Source of the DNA: JBBTXJ01 sp964636345
Lineage (GTDB): Bacteria; Patescibacteriota; Patescibacteriia; Magasanikbacterales; JBBTXJ01
Length of the DNA stretch: 19,945 bases
Assembly: GCA_964636345.1 (NCBI GenBank)
Contig: CAZWRL010000014.1
Coordinates: forward strand, 1-19,945
Direction of reading: 5' to 3'
The position numbers were made by a program, and so were the translations under genes. Position 1 is the stretch's first letter. Every line of letters starts with the position of its first letter. This document shows positions 7,275-14,991 of the stretch, piece after piece. The notes under the pieces are model-generated. The model saw only the letters and a list, made by a program, of their open reading frames with translations. It did not search any database and was not told the origin of the DNA.

Positions 7275-7883
7275 CTACTCCACGATGAGTGTCCCTTTCA
7301 TATCCGGATGCCCAGCGCCACATTGCACGGAACATCTGAAGGAAAATGCGCCTCTTTTATCGGCGGTAAACTCAATCAGCACGGTTTCGCCCGGATTGAG
7401 TACCTTATTAATATCATAATCCGGAATCATTAAACCATGGGCAACATCAATACTGTTCACCCGCAAACGCACCAGGTCTCCCTGTTTCACGGTGATCGTG
7501 TTTGGCGAAAATGTCCACTGTGATGCGGTGATGGTAAATGACTTGGTGGTTGGAACACTAGGCGCTGGTAGCTGGGACGCCCCCGCATCCGTACCTGGGT
7601 TCAGGGGCTGGGATGGTGACGACGGCTGGTTTTGCGATGGCGCCGGCTCCTTCTTTTCGCCGGCTAACGCTTTTGGGATTGCTGATTGTTCATCCTGACG
7701 AATATCAATTTTGACGGTTCCCGAGGTTTCCGTTTTTGCTTCCTCTTTATTTTCTTCTGCAGGCGTTGCCGCCGTCTCTGGCGCCGACGTCCCTTGAGTT
7801 GCGGGTGGCGTTTCTTTGTTACATCCTGCGCCTACTAACACAAGCGCGGAGAGCACGGCACCCAAGAAGATAGGTTTATTCAT
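7275..7883 (-). CDS. CuA-type cupredoxin lipoprotein (cytochrome c oxidase subunit II-like domain)
   Basis: The ATG at 7883 is preferred over the GTG 36 nt upstream because it begins a lipoprotein signal, MNKPIFLGAVLSALVLVGAGC, with C21 as the probable lipidated residue; the lipobox is slightly unusual. A Glu/Pro/Ala/Gln-rich linker of about 100 residues follows, then a C-terminal cupredoxin domain. The copper ligands of a binuclear CuA centre all appear: H149 in VAHGL and then C184, C188, H192 and M195 in CSVQCGAGHPDM, the CX3CX3HX2M pattern of COX2 and nitrous oxide reductase. The protein is 202 residues and has no COX2 membrane hairpin. No oxidase subunit lies nearby, so it may act in electron transfer or copper handling at the outer face. 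It is the first gene leftward from a divergent intergenic region. Confidence 0.88.
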   Translation of the reverse strand: MNKPIFLGAVLSALVLVGAGCNKETPPATQGTSAPETAATPAEENKEEAKTETSGTVKIDIRQDEQSAIPKALAGEKKEPAPSQNQPSSPSQPLNPGTDAGASQLPAPSVPTTKSFTITASQWTFSPNTITVKQGDLVRLRVNSIDVAHGLMIPDYDINKVLNPGETVLIEFTADKRGAFSFRCSVQCGAGHPDMKGTLIVE

Positions 7884-7940
7884 ATATGAATGAAGATAAA
7901 TAACAAGGTTACTGTACACTGCCTTCCCGCCAGCGACAAG

Positions 7941-7969
7941 TGGACAAATAGCTGACTACTTTTTATACT
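7941..7969 (+). promoter_or_regulatory. Promoter of the membrane-protein gene, TGGACA-N17-TATACT
   Basis: The -35 TGGACA (7941-7946) and -10 TATACT (7964-7969) have optimal spacing. Only 7 nt separate the -10 from the ATG at 7977, so transcription should start at or next to the start codon, giving a leaderless mRNA. Confidence 0.75.
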
Positions 7970-7976
7970 GCAAGCA

Positions 7977-8624
7977 ATGATCCTCATTTTTTTGCTTGGC
8001 GACCTTCTCGTCATTCTCGCGCACATCTTCTGGCGCGACGAAATTGGTTTTTTTGATATTGACAAAGAAGGCAATCTAACGTCCCTCTACACCGGCGCCA
8101 AACTATGGATTGTCGCGACACTCGCGTTGTTGCACGGCGCCATCATAACGCGCCTTCATGTGCCACGCCGAATTATCGCGGCGTGGTTACTCTTCGCGCT
8201 CGGGCTTGCGTACATCGGACTTGATGACATGATGGGTATCCATGAACGGATCGGTTTTGTGTTGAACAATATACTCGGCGCCGGCGGCTTTCACGGCGAA
8301 TCCTTCAACTGGCTTTTTTATTTCGCGCCCGCCATGCTTGCGGCGCTGGTGGTGTTTGGTATTATTATTACAACGCTCTGGCGCGATAACCGCCGAGCCG
8401 CAGGGATGCTTCTTGGTGGTGTGATATTATGGATGGGAAGCTTGGATATAGAATTCTGGGGACGCGCGCTCATCACCCGGCCTACCATCCCTGTCTCGTT
8501 CTACCACAAACTTATTATTGCTGAAGAAGGATTGGAGCTCCTGGGCGCAACCCTTATCTTCGCGGCACTGTGGCACGCCACACAAAAAATAATCCGGGAG
8601 CACGTGGAGATAAAAAAGACATAA
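7977..8624 (+). CDS. Multi-pass membrane protein of unknown function
   Basis: A 215-residue hydrophobic protein with about six predicted membrane segments (near residues 2-18, 42-60, 66-82, 112-135, 142-156 and 180-200). I do not recognise a named family. Polar residues that stand out in the membrane context are D83, D84, H89 and E90 in GLDDMMGIHERIG, and E183, E184 and E187 in AEEGLELLG. The DD-x4-HE and EExxE pair resembles metal-ligand sets, but this is only a suggestion. The ATG is supported by the promoter 7 nt upstream and by the first membrane segment starting at residue 2; there is no ribosome-binding site. It is transcribed divergently from the CuA lipoprotein, so a link in membrane redox or metal handling is possible. 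Confidence 0.75.
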   Translation: MILIFLLGDLLVILAHIFWRDEIGFFDIDKEGNLTSLYTGAKLWIVATLALLHGAIITRLHVPRRIIAAWLLFALGLAYIGLDDMMGIHERIGFVLNNILGAGGFHGESFNWLFYFAPAMLAALVVFGIIITTLWRDNRRAAGMLLGGVILWMGSLDIEFWGRALITRPTIPVSFYHKLIIAEEGLELLGATLIFAALWHATQKIIREHVEIKKT

Positions 8625-8650
8625 AAAAGCCCGGTGCACATGATGCTTTT
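8625..8650. terminator. Weak bidirectional terminator
   Basis: AAAAGC (8625-8630) pairs with GCTTTT (8645-8650) around a 14-nt loop, with further T residues on the minus strand. It lies between the converging ends of the membrane-protein gene and tRNA-Leu. The stem is short, so support is modest. Confidence 0.45.
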
Positions 8651-8654
8651 GTTC

Positions 8655-8742
8655 TGGTGGGCAGGGAGAGAATCGAACTCTCACGGGTATTACCCCAACA
8701 GCTCCTAAGGCTGCCGCGTCTACCTAGTTCCGCCACCTGCCC
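8655..8742 (-). tRNA. tRNA-Leu (anticodon UAG)
   Basis: The acceptor stem is GGGCAGG with CCTGCCC. The anticodon stem GCAGC/GCTGT (last pair G-U) carries loop CTTAGGA, anticodon TAG. A long variable arm, as in leucine tRNAs, and the T-arm GAGAG-TTCGATT-CTCTC follow. The discriminator is A, and CCA is encoded (8655-8657), unlike the two glycine tRNAs in this window. Confidence 0.96.
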
Positions 8743-8752
8743 ATATAAAAAG

Positions 8753-8789
8753 AGTATAGCACTTTATCACAAACAGGCATTCTTGTCAA
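8753..8789 (-). promoter_or_regulatory. tRNA-Leu promoter region
   Basis: The minus strand has TTGACA (8784-8789), 17 bp, then TAAAGT (8761-8766), the same arrangement as at 7142-7170. An extended -10, TGC-TATACT (8753-8761), lies nearer the tRNA. Either gives a leader of only a few nucleotides. The region is divergent from the promoter of the gene at 8808. Confidence 0.65.
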
Positions 8790-8791
8790 TC

Positions 8792-8800
8792 TGGTATACT
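8792..8800 (+). promoter_or_regulatory. Extended -10 promoter TGG-TATACT
   Basis: TATACT at 8795-8800 is preceded by TGG, an extended -10 element; no good -35 is visible. The ATG at 8808 is 7 nt further on, so the transcript is predicted to be leaderless. Confidence 0.65.
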
Positions 8801-8807
8801 ATATACC

Positions 8808-11798
8808 ATGAAAAAATACTTCTTGGGGGGATTTTTATTTTCAGTCATTTTTTTAACCACTCCGCTCATCCCCGCCGTACTCGCGGCAGAAACCGCGCCG
8901 CCCACCATCGCCATCACCGAAATCGGCGCGTATGAAAAAACCGATGCCGAATGGATAGAAATCTACAATTACGGCGCCACGCCCGTTGATGTAACCGGCT
9001 GGACTTTTTGGGAAGATGGTATTAATCATCGCCTTACATTATTTCAAGGCGACGATTTTTTAGTAGCGCCACAGGAATACGCGATCATTGCGGACGTTGC
9101 CTCTACCACCCGCGCGCGATATCTCGCGCTGGAACAAACCACTATTTTTGATAGTTCCTGGGGCACGCTCCGTGAATCTGGCGAAGAAATTGGTTTGAAT
9201 GATGCCACGGGCACGATTGTGGAACGCTTTACCTATTTGCCGGCGCCCGATGCCTCACTTGGTCGCCGCGATCCCATGCTCCGCGATTATACCGAAGCCA
9301 ACTGGGTGGAACGCGCAGAAGGAAATAGTATCGGCGCCGCTAACACCACGCCTACACCGCCCGAGGCAGAGTCAACACCTGAAGCCGTCACACCCACCTC
9401 AACACCAGAGACGTCGTCAAATAAATCACTACCCCCACCAGTAACCGTCAAACAATACGGAAGCGGCGTGGTCGTTATCAACGAATTTGTGGCAGACCCG
9501 GCCGAAGGCGAGGAATTGGTGGAGCTCTACAATAATTCAACCGAACTTATTGATTTTACCAAATGGACGCTTGAAGACGGCAATGAAACCGCAACCGCGC
9601 TTGCCGGAACGCTCGCGCCGCATCAATTTGTGGTGATTGAAAAACCAAAAGGACAGTTGAACAACGGCGGCGATCTCATCGTACTTACGGACGGCACCGG
9701 CAAAATAATTGACCGCGTGGCCTATGGCGATTGGGCTGACGGCACCACAAGCGACAACGCGCCGGCCGCAAAAGACCCGCTCTCGGTTGCGCGCACGCAA
9801 GACGGTCGCGACAGCAACAATGATGCGTTGGATTTTGCGCCGACAGAGACACCCACCAAAGGCGGCCCAAACGTGATTACAAACGAACAAACAAAAACCG
9901 CGCCGCGTCCTCCAATGCCGCGCGCTGCGTCAACCACACTCACCATAACCGAATTTCTGCCGAATCCCGTCGGCCCCGATGCCGAAGGAGAATTCATTGA
10001 AGTATACAACCCGAGCGCCGTGCCGATCTCGTTCAACAATTTCGCGCTCCGTGATGCAAGCGGCCGGACATTCTCATCAACCACCCTCACCATTCCGCCA
10101 CTCACGCACCTCGCCATCTTCCGCGCAAGCACCAAAATCGCGCTCAATAACACGGGCGGTGAAACGGTGACGCTCCTGGATCAGGATGACCGCGCGCTTG
10201 AGACGGTTTCTTTCACCGGCGCCGCCACCGAAGGCGCCAGTTATGCCCGCACCGATACCGGCGCGTGGCGCTTCACCAACAAACCAACACCGAACGCGCC
10301 AAACAATTTTACCATCGTAAACAATCCGCCCATTGCCGTGATTGACACAGAAAAGGAGGCGCTGGTGAATACCCCCATCTTGTTTGATGCGTCTGACTCA
10401 AGCGACACGGAAAATGACCCGTTGACATTTCACTGGGCTTTCGGCGATGGCGAGGAGTCAACCGCGCAAAACCCGCGCCATAGTTATGAAACTGCTGGCA
10501 CCTTTACCGTTGTGCTCTCGGTCTCTGATGGCGCGCTCACCTCAAAAACCGCGCATGTTATTCGCGTGCTCTCCGCACTGGGTGGAGATGGTGTTGGCGG
10601 TCCCGCGCTCGTGGATTTTTCAAAACTCCGCATCACGGAATTCATGCCGAATCCGGAAGGGTCCGACGATGCGGAGTGGATTGAATTGTTTAACGCGGGG
10701 ACAGAACCCATCGCGCTTGATGGAATAAAACTTGATGATGAAGAGGGCGGCAGTCGCGGCTACACGGTGAACGAAGATGCGGCGCTTGAACCCGGCGCGT
10801 ACCGCGTATTCGGACGACAAGAAACGAAAATCGCGCTCAACAATACGAGTGACGAGGCACGGCTTTTTGATCCGTTTGATCAATTGCTTGCGAGCATTCC
10901 TTATGATGATGTGACCGAAGGCGCAAGTTACGCCGTTGATAAAAATGGTGCGTGGCATTGGACGAGTACGGAAACGCCCGGCGATCAAAATATCATCACG
11001 CCGCTCCGGAAACGTGCGGTGGCGCGTGCAGCTGGCGGACGGCGGACAACCGCGCGCCGCACCGCAAAACCGCTCAAAACTGTGCCACTGGAATCCGTAC
11101 GCGATTTTGATATTGGCGACCGCGTGCAAACAACCGGCGTGGTGGCCGTACTGCCCGGCATTCTGGGATCACAAATATTCTATATAGTGACACCGTCAAC
11201 TACTGCGGGTGTTCAGATCTACTCCTATACTAAAACGTTCCCACAGCTCAACATCGGCGATCGCGTTGAAGTAACGGGAACGCTCTCGCAGGCGCAAGAA
11301 GAACTTCGTCTTCGCACACAGGACGCAGGTGATATGCGCGTCATTACATCAGGCACTCTCACGCTCCCCGCCACGATACCAATCAACCAAATCACCAATG
11401 AACACGCGGGTGCGCTCGTCAAAATCACTGGCGCCATCACCCAGCGCCTCGCAAGCAAAGCATACCTTGATGATGGCACCGATGAACTCCTTGTGTATAT
11501 AAAAGAGGGTGTCGCCATCGCGCGTACCGCGCTCATGCCCGGCGAACACGCGGAGATCACGGGCATCGTAAGCAAAACCGCAAGCGGCCTGCGCCTCTTG
11601 CCGCGCGGCCCGGAAGATATTACTATTATTCCAGCATCTGACGGGCCCATGGCAACACAAAAAATAAATGCGTCAGCCGCACCATCATCCAACACACTCG
11701 CAAGTTTCCTTGCCGCGGCCGCGGGTACGCTCGCGAGTTTACTCGTAGCGCTCATCGCGAAGAGCCGGTTTAGTAAAAAAGATAACACTCCCATTTAA
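8808..11798 (+). CDS. Secreted surface protein with four lamin-tail domains, a PKD domain and OB-fold-like modules
   Basis: A 996-residue exported protein. A signal peptide ends near PAVLAAE (about residue 28). Four lamin-tail-domain repeats follow, each opening with an ITE or INE strand and an E-WIEIYN type motif: TIAITEIGAYEKTDAEWIEI, VVINEFVADP...ELVELYN, LTITEFLPNP...EFIEVYN and LRITEFMPNP...EWIELFN. A Pro/Thr-rich linker separates the first two. Between the third and fourth is a PKD domain, FHWAFGDGEESTA...GTFTVVLSVSDG. After a basic stretch (RKRAVARAAGGRRTTARR) come two OB-fold-like units (VRDFDIGDRVQTTGVV..., GDRVEVTGTL and HAEITGIVS). A C-terminal membrane helix (LASFLAAAAGTLASLLVALIA) plus basic residues anchors it. 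Lamin-tail proteins in bacteria are typically extracellular; the OB modules may bind nucleic acid or glycans. It is the first gene of a two-gene operon. Confidence 0.88.
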   Translation: MKKYFLGGFLFSVIFLTTPLIPAVLAAETAPPTIAITEIGAYEKTDAEWIEIYNYGATPVDVTGWTFWEDGINHRLTLFQGDDFLVAPQEYAIIADVASTTRARYLALEQTTIFDSSWGTLRESGEEIGLNDATGTIVERFTYLPAPDASLGRRDPMLRDYTEANWVERAEGNSIGAANTTPTPPEAESTPEAVTPTSTPETSSNKSLPPPVTVKQYGSGVVVINEFVADPAEGEELVELYNNSTELIDFTKWTLEDGNETATALAGTLAPHQFVVIEKPKGQLNNGGDLIVLTDGTGKIIDRVAYGDWADGTTSDNAPAAKDPLSVARTQDGRDSNNDALDFAPTETPTKGGPNVITNEQTKTAPRPPMPRAASTTLTITEFLPNPVGPDAEGEFIEVYNPSAVPISFNNFALRDASGRTFSSTTLTIPPLTHLAIFRASTKIALNNTGGETVTLLDQDDRALETVSFTGAATEGASYARTDTGAWRFTNKPTPNAPNNFTIVNNPPIAVIDTEKEALVNTPILFDASDSSDTENDPLTFHWAFGDGEESTAQNPRHSYETAGTFTVVLSVSDGALTSKTAHVIRVLSALGGDGVGGPALVDFSKLRITEFMPNPEGSDDAEWIELFNAGTEPIALDGIKLDDEEGGSRGYTVNEDAALEPGAYRVFGRQETKIALNNTSDEARLFDPFDQLLASIPYDDVTEGASYAVDKNGAWHWTSTETPGDQNIITPLRKRAVARAAGGRRTTARRTAKPLKTVPLESVRDFDIGDRVQTTGVVAVLPGILGSQIFYIVTPSTTAGVQIYSYTKTFPQLNIGDRVEVTGTLSQAQEELRLRTQDAGDMRVITSGTLTLPATIPINQITNEHAGALVKITGAITQRLASKAYLDDGTDELLVYIKEGVAIARTALMPGEHAEITGIVSKTASGLRLLPRGPEDITIIPASDGPMATQKINASAAPSSNTLASFLAAAAGTLASLLVALIAKSRFSKKDNTPI

Positions 11799-11800
11799 CT

Positions 11801-12832
11801 ATGTATCGCATCTTTGTCACGCGCCGCATCCCCGATATCGGCATAGAGATTTTGCGCAAACAAAAAAACTTTCGCGTGGATGTCTACAAAGAAAAAGATC
11901 CCGCGTATGAAACGGCGGCGCCGATTCAGCGCAGTGTGCTTTTAAAAAAAGTAAAAGGCGTACACGCGATACTCGTCATGCTCACGGAAAAAATTGACAC
12001 AGAACTCATGGACGCCGCGGGACCGCAACTCAAAATTGTGGCAAACAACGCCGTTGGTTTTGACAACATTGACATCGTCGAAGCCAAAAAGCGCGGTATT
12101 GTAGTGACAAACACACCCGGCGTGCTCAACAAATCCGTAGCCGAACACACCATTGCCTTGATGTTCGCGCTCGCGAAACGCATTGTTGAGGCAGACACCT
12201 TTACGCGCGCCGGTAAATTCAAATCATGGGCGCCCATGCTCATGATTGGCACGCAACTGTATGGGAAAACACTCGGCATTGTGGGCGGGGGCCGTATTGG
12301 ACAGATGGTTGCAGGGTTCGCGCATCGCGGACTCAACATGAACATTACCTACACAGACGTTATTCGTTATCCCGAACTTGAAAAAGAACTGGGTGCAAAA
12401 AAAGTTTCGCTCGCAACGCTCTGTAAAACCGCGGATGTCATTTCAATCCATGTTCCGCTCCTGCCTTCCACCCACCATCTCATTGACACGCCACAACTTA
12501 ATCTGATGAAAAAAACCGCGCTCCTTGTTAACACCGCGCGCGGCGCCGTGGTGAGTGAGAAGGCGGTGCTGAAAGCCCTTTATAACAAAAAAATCGCCGG
12601 CGCGGCGTTTGATGTATTTGAATGCGAACCCTTAATTGATTGTGACATCACGGACCACATGGCGCTCCGCAAACTTCCAAACGTGATTCTGACCCCCCAC
12701 ATTGCATCCGCCACCAAAGAGGCGCGCGATGAAATGGCGGCAACGGCTGCCAAAAATATTGTGGCGGTCTTAACCGGCAAAAAACCACTCACACCTATTT
12801 CTCCGGATCATGCCGCGCCCAGCGATCGTTGA
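11801..12832 (+). CDS. D-isomer-specific 2-hydroxyacid dehydrogenase (glyoxylate/hydroxypyruvate reductase-like)
   Basis: A 343-residue cytosolic NAD(P)H-dependent dehydrogenase. The Rossmann motif is GIVGGGRIG (G162-x-G164-x2-G167). The catalytic triad is in the usual places: R247 in VNTARGAVV, E276 in FDVFECEP and H300 in ILTPHIASAT. The N-terminal substrate-binding half contains NNAVGFDNID, the conserved NxxxGxDNID segment. Length and motifs fit the glyoxylate/hydroxypyruvate reductase group better than phosphoglycerate dehydrogenases with ACT domains, but the substrate is not determined. The ATG is 2 nt after the stop of the lamin-tail gene, so the two are cotranscribed despite having no evident shared function. 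Its last 38 bp overlap, tail to tail, the end of the mgtC-like gene on the other strand. Confidence 0.92.
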   Translation: MYRIFVTRRIPDIGIEILRKQKNFRVDVYKEKDPAYETAAPIQRSVLLKKVKGVHAILVMLTEKIDTELMDAAGPQLKIVANNAVGFDNIDIVEAKKRGIVVTNTPGVLNKSVAEHTIALMFALAKRIVEADTFTRAGKFKSWAPMLMIGTQLYGKTLGIVGGGRIGQMVAGFAHRGLNMNITYTDVIRYPELEKELGAKKVSLATLCKTADVISIHVPLLPSTHHLIDTPQLNLMKKTALLVNTARGAVVSEKAVLKALYNKKIAGAAFDVFECEPLIDCDITDHMALRKLPNVILTPHIASATKEARDEMAATAAKNIVAVLTGKKPLTPISPDHAAPSDR

Positions 12833-13220
12833 GAAGCAAAATCGCAAGCATAAAAAGCGTCGCGATTCCTGCAATACGGTACCAACCAACCCCAATCGTC
12901 ATGCCAAGCGCGGCCGCGGCCCAGAGCCCTGCCGCGGTAGTAAGACCAACAACCCTATCTTTTTGATGCAAAATCATGCCGGCGCCAAGAAAACCTATGC
13001 CCACTACTATTTGAGCGGCAACGCGCGACGGATCGGTTCCCGTTTCAAATCCAAAACCAAATCGCGAGAGAATGGTAAATAATGTTGAGCCCAAGGTGAC
13101 CAGCGCGTGAGTTCTAATTCCCGCGGCCTTGCCGCGCTGTTGCCGTTGATAACCCACCACACCGCCCAACAAAACGGCAAGCACCATCGCAAAAATAATT
13201 TCAGAATGCCCCATAGTCAT
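12795..13220 (-). CDS. MgtC/SapB-family membrane protein
   Basis: A 141-residue protein with four hydrophobic segments. Family hallmarks are LLGGVVGYQRQQRGKAAGIRTHALVTLGSTLF near the N-terminus, the VGIGFLGAGMIL segment and VVGLTTAAGLWAAAALGMTIG. It matches the MgtC N-terminal membrane domain alone; the cytoplasmic C-terminal domain found in Salmonella MgtC is missing, as in many SapB-type members. Family members are linked to low-magnesium survival and regulation of membrane potential; the mechanism here is unknown. The ATG overlaps the TGA of the upstream propeller gene (ATGA), so translation is likely coupled. The 3' end overlaps the dehydrogenase gene by 38 bp in opposite orientation. Confidence 0.92.
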   Translation of the reverse strand: MTMGHSEIIFAMVLAVLLGGVVGYQRQQRGKAAGIRTHALVTLGSTLFTILSRFGFGFETGTDPSRVAAQIVVGIGFLGAGMILHQKDRVVGLTTAAGLWAAAALGMTIGVGWYRIAGIATLFMLAILLLNDRWARHDPEK

Positions 13221-14794
13221 TTCTTTTCAAACGCTTCTTGCTTTTTCCAGGTGACACCGGCGTCAAGCGTTTTATATAATCCTTCACCGGCCATCTCACT
13301 CGCGCCCTGATCACGCGTGCCAATCAAAACGATATTTTCGTTTTTGGGATCAACGGCAAGTGATAACAAATCCGTCAGTGGCAATCCCGTGTTCACGGGT
13401 TCCCAGGACTGCGCGCGATTGATACTACGGAAAATACCTTTCTTGGTGGCGACATGCACAATGTTGCTATCAGTATCACCCGCTTCAAAATCATATAACT
13501 CGCTGTCAGCAACATCGGGAACACGCGTGGTGTTCCAACTGGACGCATTATCCGCGGTGTACCACAAGCCCTGATCAGTCGTCATGTAATACACAAACGC
13601 GTTGCGGTTATCAAAATCAATGCTCCGCACCTTCAAAAATTCAGCGCTGGTTGGGTTAGAATACTTTGTTGATGTTGTTGATTCTCGCCATGCCGTACCC
13701 CCATTCAGCGAATGTTGCAAACCCTTCGTTGAACCGGCAAAAATCAATTCATCATTTTGCGGATGGACACGCAACACATCGGTAAATACCCAGTTCAGCG
13801 CATTCACTCCGGAAACTGCCGTCCACGTCAAACCAGCATCTTGGCTTTTAATAAGGAATTTTTCGGAAAGACCATACACCAAGTCAGGCGTAATAGTTGC
13901 AAACGAAAAGGCGATAACCGCATCAAGATTTGCCGGCGTTGACGTAACGGAAAACCATGTCGTCCCACCGTTAACGCTCCGTTTTATTTTCCCATTGTCA
14001 GACAGGAGTACCAAGTCGGGATTGGTGGTATGGATCGCAAGACCCTTCAGCGTGCCACCGGTATAGACGCGACTCCATGTCGTGCCACTATCATTACTTT
14101 TCCACGCGCCAACATTCGCGTCAGCGGACGCGATATATATCATATTTGAATCTGATGGCGCAAATTTAATATCTTCAAGCGCGCCGAGCGTCACTGGTTT
14201 GGGCGGCTCGGGAGTGGGGGGCGTGGAAGTAACCGGCGCGGTTGGAGTATCCACGCGCGGAAGCACCAGTATGGAAAGACCGCGATCCACGCTGATTGAC
14301 GATGCCGCCGTTGCGAGCGCGGAGAGATCAATATCGCTCACCCGCGAAATAACCGTGCCAAACGTATAGTTGCTCACCAAAAGCGACGCTTCAAGATCAT
14401 CAATTTTTTTGTTCCAATCAGCCCCGTACAGTCCGCTCGCCACCGCCTCATTTGCCACATGACGCACCAAACCATTTGCGCCAACCACATAGACCTTGGG
14501 ATCATCCGGAATTTTAATCATGCGCGACCCCGGCCGATACCGCACCACGCCCGCAAGGGGCAAACTGTTTAATTCTGGAGAAGAAACGTGAACGACCGTA
14601 TTAAAATTCTCATACCATGTTTTATACACGCGCTCGGTTGCAAAAACGTAGCGTTTCAAATCGGTTCCCACATAATACACCGCATCCGAACCGGCAATCT
14701 TAATCAGTTCACCACCAACATATTCACGCGCATGCGCCACATGGGGGAAAAACGATGCCAAAAGACAGATACTCAAAATGAGGCGTGATACCAT
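13217..14794 (-). CDS. Secreted Asp-box (BNR/sortilin-like) beta-propeller protein
   Basis: A 525-residue exported protein. The signal peptide is MVSRLILSICLLASFFPHVAHA. Residues of about 25-150 contain a segment with repeated YVVG or YYVG units and RYVF/VRHV strands that I associate with surface proteins of Parcubacteria, without a named function. A Pro/Thr linker (near residue 185) leads to a propeller. At least six Asp-box motifs of the S-x-D/N-x-G-x-T-W form are visible: SNDSGTTW, SVNGGTTW, SQDAGLTW, SLNGGTAW, SINRAQSW and TLDAGVTW, plus a degenerate TADNASSW, suggesting about seven blades. No catalytic residues of sialidases are evident, so a binding role is more likely. An extended -10 TGG-TATACT lies 10 nt before the ATG. 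It is coupled to the mgtC-like gene. Confidence 0.85.
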   Translation of the reverse strand: MVSRLILSICLLASFFPHVAHAREYVGGELIKIAGSDAVYYVGTDLKRYVFATERVYKTWYENFNTVVHVSSPELNSLPLAGVVRYRPGSRMIKIPDDPKVYVVGANGLVRHVANEAVASGLYGADWNKKIDDLEASLLVSNYTFGTVISRVSDIDLSALATAASSISVDRGLSILVLPRVDTPTAPVTSTPPTPEPPKPVTLGALEDIKFAPSDSNMIYIASADANVGAWKSNDSGTTWSRVYTGGTLKGLAIHTTNPDLVLLSDNGKIKRSVNGGTTWFSVTSTPANLDAVIAFSFATITPDLVYGLSEKFLIKSQDAGLTWTAVSGVNALNWVFTDVLRVHPQNDELIFAGSTKGLQHSLNGGTAWRESTTSTKYSNPTSAEFLKVRSIDFDNRNAFVYYMTTDQGLWYTADNASSWNTTRVPDVADSELYDFEAGDTDSNIVHVATKKGIFRSINRAQSWEPVNTGLPLTDLLSLAVDPKNENIVLIGTRDQGASEMAGEGLYKTLDAGVTWKKQEAFEKK

Positions 14795-14804
14795 AGTATC
14801 TACT

Positions 14805-14813
14805 AGTATACCA
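14805..14813 (-). promoter_or_regulatory. Extended -10 promoter of the propeller/mgtC operon
   Basis: Minus strand TGG-TATACT lies 10 nt before the ATG at 14794, predicting a leader of about 3-4 nt and no room for a ribosome-binding site. No convincing -35 is seen. Confidence 0.55.
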
Positions 14814-14844
14814 CACCGCGCACTAACGATACACTTTCTGGATG

Positions 14845-14915
14845 AGCGGGTGAGGGGAATCGGACCCCCGTAGCCTCCTTGGCAAGGAGGCGCACTACCA
14901 TTGTGCTACACCCGC
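14845..14915 (-). tRNA. tRNA-Gly (anticodon GCC)
   Basis: A 71-nt tRNA. Acceptor GCGGGTG/CACCCGC, D-arm GCAC-AATGGTA-GTGC, anticodon stem CCTCC/GGAGG with loop TTGCCAA, T-stem GGGGG/CCCCT, discriminator T, no encoded CCA. The T loop reads TCCGATT, so the base at position 55 is C instead of the nearly invariant T (pseudouridine). Confidence 0.93.
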
Positions 14916-14934
14916 ATGGGGTTTAAGTAAAACC

Positions 14935-14963
14935 ATTTTAGCACGAATAACAAAAACTGGCAA
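14935..14963 (-). promoter_or_regulatory. tRNA-Gly(GCC) promoter, TTGCCA-N17-TAAAAT
   Basis: -35 TTGCCA (14958-14963), 17-bp spacer, and an extended -10, TGC-TAAAAT (14935-14940), place the start about 12 nt before the tRNA. It lies between the stop of the SPFH gene and the tRNA. Confidence 0.78.
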
Positions 14964-14991
14964 GGTATAACACACTGGTAAACCTGAACCG

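Noticed and set aside
7884..7919. GTG start 12 codons upstream for the CuA lipoprotein
   Set aside because: The added residues precede and spoil the lipoprotein signal that begins at the ATG at 7883.
9537..11794. Minus-strand frames of 100-190 codons inside the lamin-tail gene
   Set aside because: The plus-strand frame has clear domains over the whole interval; the opposite frames are low-complexity shadows.
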